Source: Trileptium ribeirensis
Lineage: Eukaryota > Nematoda > Enoplea > Enoplida > Thoracostomopsidae
Length of the DNA stretch: 64,000 nucleotides
Assembly (NCBI GenBank): GCA_030248225.1
Contig: JASANE010012024.1
Location: forward strand, 1 to 64,000
Reading direction: 5' to 3'
Numbering within the stretch: the first letter of the stretch is position 1; the number at the start of each line of letters is the position of its first letter. The position numbers and the translations under genes are program-made. Of the stretch, positions 58,330 to 64,000 are shown piece after piece. Below the pieces are notes generated by a model. The model was not told the DNA's origin. It made no database searches and saw nothing but the letters and a program-made list of their open reading frames with translations.

Positions 58330-60930
58330 AGAGAAACTTGAGTAATCAAATGTATTTATATACATTATTTTCAATCTTGTCTACGTACAGTAATCTAACG
58401 TATTGATGTTTGATTTTCTAAGCAATTGTTTTGAGATAGATTGAATTTCATTCAGAATGCTGCCGATGCTATTGGAATCCACGATAACAATATTATTGTT
58501 AACAGAAATTGGAGCTAACAAACGAAAATATAAACATACAGTCAGATATTACGGCCTATATAATAAATTCATCAAAATAAAATAGGATAATATAGTTACA
58601 GAATTTTGAATATAAAATAATTATTCGTTCGATAAATTAATCTGAGTAAATTAATTAATGGAAAAGCAATAAATAATTTCAATCATCATTGGAACTAAAA
58701 TTTGCAGCCCTTTGTATAAACCCGTCGAGATTAAATTACAAAATCCATTAGGAAATGGACCGTTCTGCCCAAATAAACAAGTCGCAGCCGTATTTACATA
58801 ACCGGACAAATATAAATCTATATATACATACATCTTAGTACATGTTCACACATAAGAATATATATATGTTTAACTGTACACATGCATAGCGAACTGAAAC
58901 GAAGTACAAAATCACACATAAAACGTATTGCTCAGGAAACATTGGAGCTGCTTCAAAGTTCCGGACGTTTAAATTTCTAGAAGAAGCTGTATTGCGTTCT
59001 CAGGATGGGTTTAGCACCCCTCCCCGTACCAACCATATGCCTAGGCATTCTCAACCGCCTCGTCCGAGTTGACATTTTAAGATGGCTTTAATCTTAAAGC
59101 TGGTTTCCGAAAGCGATCGAAACTCGGATAGATCCGCTAAATGCACATCGAATTTTGGTGAAAACACTAATATGTCATCGATTTAGATTAGAAATTTTTC
59201 AACATCAAAGTATATGTAGTAGAAGATTGTCGTAAGTCGCCAGTTTGTGGTTCTATTTATATATCAGGCAGTGCCCGCCGTCATCAAAGTGAATAAATTG
59301 TTTTCACTGAACGCTGTTCAAAAAGTAAAGACTAGTTTCCTTTAGTGGGCGCCATCTGAAAGACTGTGTTAATACGTTTGCGTCCGAAAACTTGCGATTT
59401 GTTTTGTCGCCGCTCTCACCCATCCCCAATATCCTTCGTGTAAAAACTTTCGATCAAGGTTACTGGTTGGGCAGTGAGCAGTGAGTGATGAAAGTGGGTC
59501 ACTTTTTTGTCGCGGCACTCTGGCGCTAAATGCAATTGGAAGGAATCTCTAATCCTTGAGCAAGAATAGCTGTCATATTTGATAAACCTCTAAAGCCCAC
59601 TACATAAGTTTTCAATTTGCGGGATTCGCGGGCCTGAAAGTACGCTGTGAACTCGCGTATATAATAGTCCTGGTATCACTGGACTTACCTCCAATTTTGC
59701 GTGCTGTACCCCCGGGCTCAAAAAATTTTTTGCACACGCTGATCTCTGACTTGCAATGGTAAACTCGTGTATCCATATTTTGGCAAAATCCAGATGCATG
59801 AATCATCAAAATCAGTATTTCGTTCTGTGTCTACTGTTCTGTGAAAGTAACGCGTATCTCCAACGATGTCAATTTATGTACAAAATAGCTTTTGCAAATT
59901 AGAGTATGTCTTGAAGTTTGCATCCTTTCCTGCGGAATAACAACAACTATCTCTGAAGATGCGTGTCTTAGCGTTTGTGGTGACCTTATGCTAAGGAAAA
60001 AGCGCGTAGTGGGGCATTCAAGATAACACGTGTACACCGTGTCACACGATAGTCCCGGCAGTGAGTCGGAAATATAAGAAATAATGCTAGTGTAATGGAT
60101 AACTATAGTTAATTTGTTACATAAATACATAGCTAGCACTTGCTAGATTTATATTAATCGCAGTTTTACACTTGTGAATTTTTGCATCAGATGGGACACA
60201 AATAACGTTTCTCAAGAATTGTTTTCTTTTTAACCTCAAATCTGCTTCTGTAATCAATCAAATCTACGACCTAGGAAAAATAAAGGAAAAATCCCTAACA
60301 CCGGCTGACTATTAACATCCGTTGTATAAATTAATTTTGGCGCAGTGTACATCTCCTTTTATCTACGTTTATTAATAAAGATTCTGAATGATACTGAGAG
60401 TATAATAAACTGGAAATTAGAAATGTGAGAGACTGGGAAAAATTGCGACTGGTGTATTGAGATTGTGATTACTCCTAAAAGAAAGGGAAATAGAAGCCGT
60501 TTGCATCGCTTGGGGTAAGCGAAATGTGTCACGTTAAGGCGGTTAATATTAGCATGCTTTAGCGCTAAATATCGATAATGTAATCAAACCAAAATAAGAA
60601 CTGACACATTTCTAGTCACATTACCCTGCTGTAGACATAAACAAAACATATTTGGTGATCACTAGCTATTTCCTGAGTAAAAATGCAACTACAACTGTAT
60701 GGCTTGTTACTACGTAAGTTTTGAGGAAATAAACGCCTTATCAATATTTGATTGGAGCGTATGTAAGACACAAGGAATATATCAATGCAATTCAAAATAG
60801 TTTTTAAAGCTAAAGGCTATATTCAACTAGCTAGAAGTTGGTCATTGCCATATTGGTGTGGTTAGCGTATATTTTGTATTACTGGCTTAACCGTTTAGAA
60901 CTTCAGCTGTCCTTGGGAAACCAATTATTA
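58330..60930. other. no gene recognised
   Basis: AT-rich intergenic sequence with short frames only. The overlapping minus-strand frames at 59590-59809 share no recognisable motif, and the 102-residue minus frame 59831-60139 is likewise unidentified. Confidence 0.35.
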
Positions 60931-60939
60931 CGTTCGAAT

Positions 60940-61105
60940 GTGTTGAACTAACAAAATTCGGCGAGTAGTACACCGTTGCACGGTTATTGTTGTGCGCTTG
61001 CTTAGCAAAGAGTTTTAAGGAACCGAGATAGTCTAATGGTTACTAAACTTGACTTTCACCCGAACGTTAGGGGTTCGATACGTCGCTGCGATAAATAATT
61101 TCTTA
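60940..61105 (+). repeat. SINE-like repeat family, copy 4 (best tRNA-like body)
   Basis: Head: GTGTTGAACTAAC, ACGGTTATTGTTGTGCGC, AGAGTTTTAAGGAACCGAG. The tRNA-like body then runs TAGTCTAATGGTTA (A-box position, 61029-61042), GACTTTCACCCGAACG (anticodon arm with TTC), and GGGGTTCGATAC (B box, 61070-61081), followed by ATAAATAATTTCTT. The body is closest to tRNA-Glu(UUC). Confidence 0.7.
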
Positions 61106-61192
61106 CACCAGAAAATAAATTATTTCAGGATGTAAAGGGTGGGTCAAATATTACTTTCAAGTAGACTGTGATGTATACCTGGCTGGCCTTAA

Positions 61193-61232
61193 AACCTCAA
61201 AAACTCCGAAATACCTCAAAAACTCCGAAACC
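61193..61232 (+). repeat. short tandem repeat ACCTCAAAAACTCCGAAA
   Basis: Two near-exact adjacent units, then a partial third (ACCACCAAAAAG). Confidence 0.7.
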
Positions 61233-61239
61233 ACCAAAA

Positions 61240-62530
61240 AGACCGGGTGGAGCGGTAAGTCTAACTATCTCGTCGATCTGAGTGGAATGGTACCAAAATT
61301 ATCTCTTGGGTGAGTAAACTTACGGTGACCCTGCTAACCATTCGATTTTGTCACTTGATCGATCTCGAATCGCAAACCCTTGTTACGGTCAAACGATCTT
61401 AACCTCATTTACGCCCTTCGCTAACTGAAAATTGGCAAAATCAAATTCAAAATAGCCGTCCACGAGCAGCAGGAACCATTAACCACTTTTTGGAAATAAT
61501 GATGACTTTCGCCCAATTTTACTTCAAACAGTTTTTCGTATTTTAAGTTGATACGACTGTATATAGTGCTATTGATGACGCTGTCTCGCATAAAATGTTT
61601 TACAAAGCTGTTTTCACACAGATGCCCAACCTCGTTGGTTGAGACATTTCAATTCGTATTTCTTCTAACCATGAAAAAATTATTATAATATATTACTTTT
61701 GTTCACAATTTCTTTATTTTGTAAAACGGAACTTTTCCTTCCATTTCTCCAACCGTGCCCGGATATCTGTGTAGCAGAAAACTGCGACACAATGCTGTCT
61801 CATTCTTAAAAACTTTATGAAGCCAAGCCCCATATATAGCAACAAGAAGTACTTATAACTTAGTGGAACAAAGCGTTCCGCGGCTTTACAAAACACAAAT
61901 TTATTTTTAACTATAAATAAGGGTTAAATATAAAATTTACCTTGTTCACATGTGCTGTTAATTATGACCTTGTAAAAATAGTACATTTTGACGCTTGAAT
62001 TGATGATTTCAAAACTATTATAATCAATACATTTTATATTAATTTTGTTAATTGTTGCAACTCAAAATGGTGAAGTTAATGTTTCGCTATTGAACTATTA
62101 TTGCCAGAAAAAAACTACTCAATGCTTTGTTCCTCTATATCGCTAGAGCTCGTTTGAATCCTAACAATAATATAACTAGAGCTCTTTCAGCCTCCTAGAA
62201 CATTTTAGAAGTAAGCGACAACATCATGTTGTTGCTCGCGCTCAACTGAAGGAGCTACGTATATTTGTCAACTTTATGCAAGAAAATTGTTAAACTATTT
62301 TTTAGATGATATCGTGAAAAGATTTAAATGTACAAGCAAAACGGATTTTGCCGTTTTGTCTTAATAACAAAGGCAAACGCAGTGAAGAAGGCATCGAAAA
62401 TGGTTTGAAAGCGAATAAAAACACTATTTCACACTCCTGCGGTAAAAAGAAGACGTGAATCTCTCCACTGGCTTTATCCGAAATTTAGCATGAATTCTGA
62501 ATAATGAATTTTAGAATTAGAATAATTTGA
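61240..62530. other. no gene recognised
   Basis: AT-rich. TAGAGCTC-containing segments near 62145 and 62178 form a small local repeat. No coding evidence. Confidence 0.35.
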
Positions 62531-62544
62531 CAAATGGAAGTGCC

Positions 62545-63135
62545 CTCGAACGATTGAAGTGTCACCTCCCGAACGATGGAAAGTGCCACCGAACAGTTGA
62601 AGTGCCCCCAAACGTTGAAGTGTCTCCAAACGATTGAAGTGCCCTCCTCCAAACGATTGAAGTGCCCCACATGAATGATAGAAGTGCACCCGAAGATTCG
62701 AAGTGTCCCGCCGAAACGATCCAAGTGCCTCATGCCTATCAAGCGTCCCCCCTGCGTATTCGAAGTGCCTTCTGACCACCGAAGCGTCCCCAACTCCCCA
62801 TTGAAGTGCCGCCCGAACGATTGAAATGCCCCCAGAACGACAGAAGTGTCCCGCCGATTGATTTAATCGCTCTCTCGTTTCTTCTCAAACCTCATCCAGG
62901 TTGCCCTCTCCCGAAGGACAATCTGAAGTGCCCCTATCTGAACGTTTGAAGTGCCTCCTTCCCAGCTCTATCCAAGTGCCCTCCAACACATCGCCAAGCG
63001 TCTCCTTACTGCATTCGAGTGCCGCCTGAAACTATCTCCGATGCCTTCTGAAAACCATCGAAGTGTTCTGCCGAAGTATTGCAGTCTCCTTGAACGAACA
63101 AAAAGTGCGCCCCCGAACGATTGAAGTCCCGCTCG
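62545..63135 (+). repeat. degenerate minisatellite, about 26 units of roughly 21 bp
   Basis: Units of the type CCGAACGATTGAAGTGCCCC follow each other with heavy drift and lengths of 18-23 bases. The GAAGTGCC core is the most conserved; units between 62860 and 63060 are the most worn. Minus-strand open frames with repeating GHFNR or GTSI motifs arise from the array and are not called as genes. Confidence 0.88.
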
Positions 63136-63179
63136 CCCCAACGTTCTGAAATTTCGACCACCACCCTAACGTTTGTGTG

Positions 63180-64000
63180 CAATTTTAGCATTATGCTGTA
63201 CATTAAAAATTTAAAATATAGTATTGCTTTTTACTTTTTGAGATCTATTAGAATTTTGGAAACAGCGCAATAATAAATTCGACGAACTTATCCCGCTTGC
63301 ACATGTGTGTATGGTAGTATCCCTCCCAGGAGACCTACAGTGCAAAAAGCTTATTTGAAGCGATAGGTAGGTACGCGCTTTTTCCCAACTAATGCTTCTG
63401 TAGAAAAAAGGATATAGTGAAAATGAGCCCACAAATCGCGGCATTAATCCCGGAGCCACGTTTACCTACAGTTTAGCTAGAAATATTCTTAGCTAGAAGT
63501 ATGCTTTTTGTTATTTCCATCCGAGTTTGTTCGCCGAATGAAACAAAAAGTCAATTCCGCGACAAAAATTTTTACAAAGAGCAGTACGTGCTCGCTATTC
63601 GTGAAAAATTGGTTTTTGGAGACAAGATGATCTTGATGGGGTTCGGTGAAAAATATCCACCTCGCTGAAACCAAAAAACCATAAAGCACAAGATTGAATT
63701 GTAATCACAATCATATTGGGCAGAAGACCTACAAGTTTCAGATTTTGTGGGGACGCTACAAGGACTGATATGTATACATGAACAAGCACAGGAAAATCTC
63801 ACACATATTTACATTTTCGAAACGAAATTTTTGCCGATATCAAAATGCCCAATAATACACGGAAATTATTTGTGTAAAATAGTTTTGATATCACAGGTAT
63901 TCATAATATAGTTCATTTATTGTGTATTGCTTTTTATTAGAAACAGTATGACGTTAAGACATTGTTCTATCATTTCGGAAATGTATGTTTTTATAAAAGA
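63180..64000. other. no gene recognised
   Basis: AT-rich. Three overlapping minus-strand frames at 63489-63802 and one at 63211-63459 have no recognisable domain. Confidence 0.3.

Noticed and set aside
61021..61090. Functional tRNA-Glu gene
   Set aside because: It has A- and B-box-like sequences but belongs to a multi-copy repeat, and the acceptor ends do not pair.
62474..62793. Gly/His/Phe-rich repeat proteins on the minus strand
   Set aside because: They are translations of a degenerate minisatellite, with unit lengths that do not preserve frame.

Overview
The window reads as nuclear DNA of an invertebrate animal. It is AT-rich and sparsely coding. It holds one spliced host gene and many transposons, SINE-like repeats, MITEs and minisatellites. 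The single recognisable host gene is a three-exon neuropeptide receptor on the minus strand whose splice sites join in perfect phase. No operon-like packing, tandem tRNA genes, rRNA or CRISPR array was seen. The phylum cannot be fixed from the sequence: an NPY/NPF-type receptor, CR1/Jockey-like LINEs, piggyBac and hAT elements together fit many invertebrate groups.

Layout. 1-5.5 kb is a GC-richer, repeat-built block full of perfect short hairpins, many with a six-base loop, plus a TATA box, a polyadenylation signal and a 15-base hairpin motif present three times. Two of its segments recur at 9.9-11.8 kb, so both loci carry copies of one unidentified element. 6.4-9.9 kb holds degenerate tandem repeats, two weak copies of a SINE-like family and a LINE endonuclease relic. 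14-18.5 kb holds further repeats, another SINE copy and a long hairpin. 19.7-27.7 kb is the receptor gene (minus strand, introns of about 1.85 and 4.8 kb), with a MITE in one intron and a dispersed repeat in the other. 28.8 kb is a 26-bp minisatellite. 32.3-36.5 kb holds two decayed CR1/Jockey-type LINEs head to tail, the second with a changed reverse-transcriptase active site. 41-45 kb has a SINE-like repeat, a GC-rich patch with protein-like frames of unknown identity and a possible reverse-transcriptase scrap. 46.66-49.45 kb is a complete piggyBac element flanked by TTAA, with an open transposase and all three catalytic aspartates. 53.6-55.3 kb is a large tandem duplication. 56.1-57.6 kb holds two adjacent DNA-transposon derivatives, one with a perfect 8-bp hAT target-site duplication. 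58-61.1 kb has tRNA-derived SINE material, and 62.5-63.1 kb a roughly 21-bp degenerate array.

The genes do not form a pathway: the receptor is the host function, and almost everything else recognised is mobile or repetitive DNA. The best evidence is for the receptor, the piggyBac element and the hAT element, each supported by independent structural signals (splice phase, or terminal repeats plus target duplication). The most puzzling region is the hairpin-rich block at the left end.
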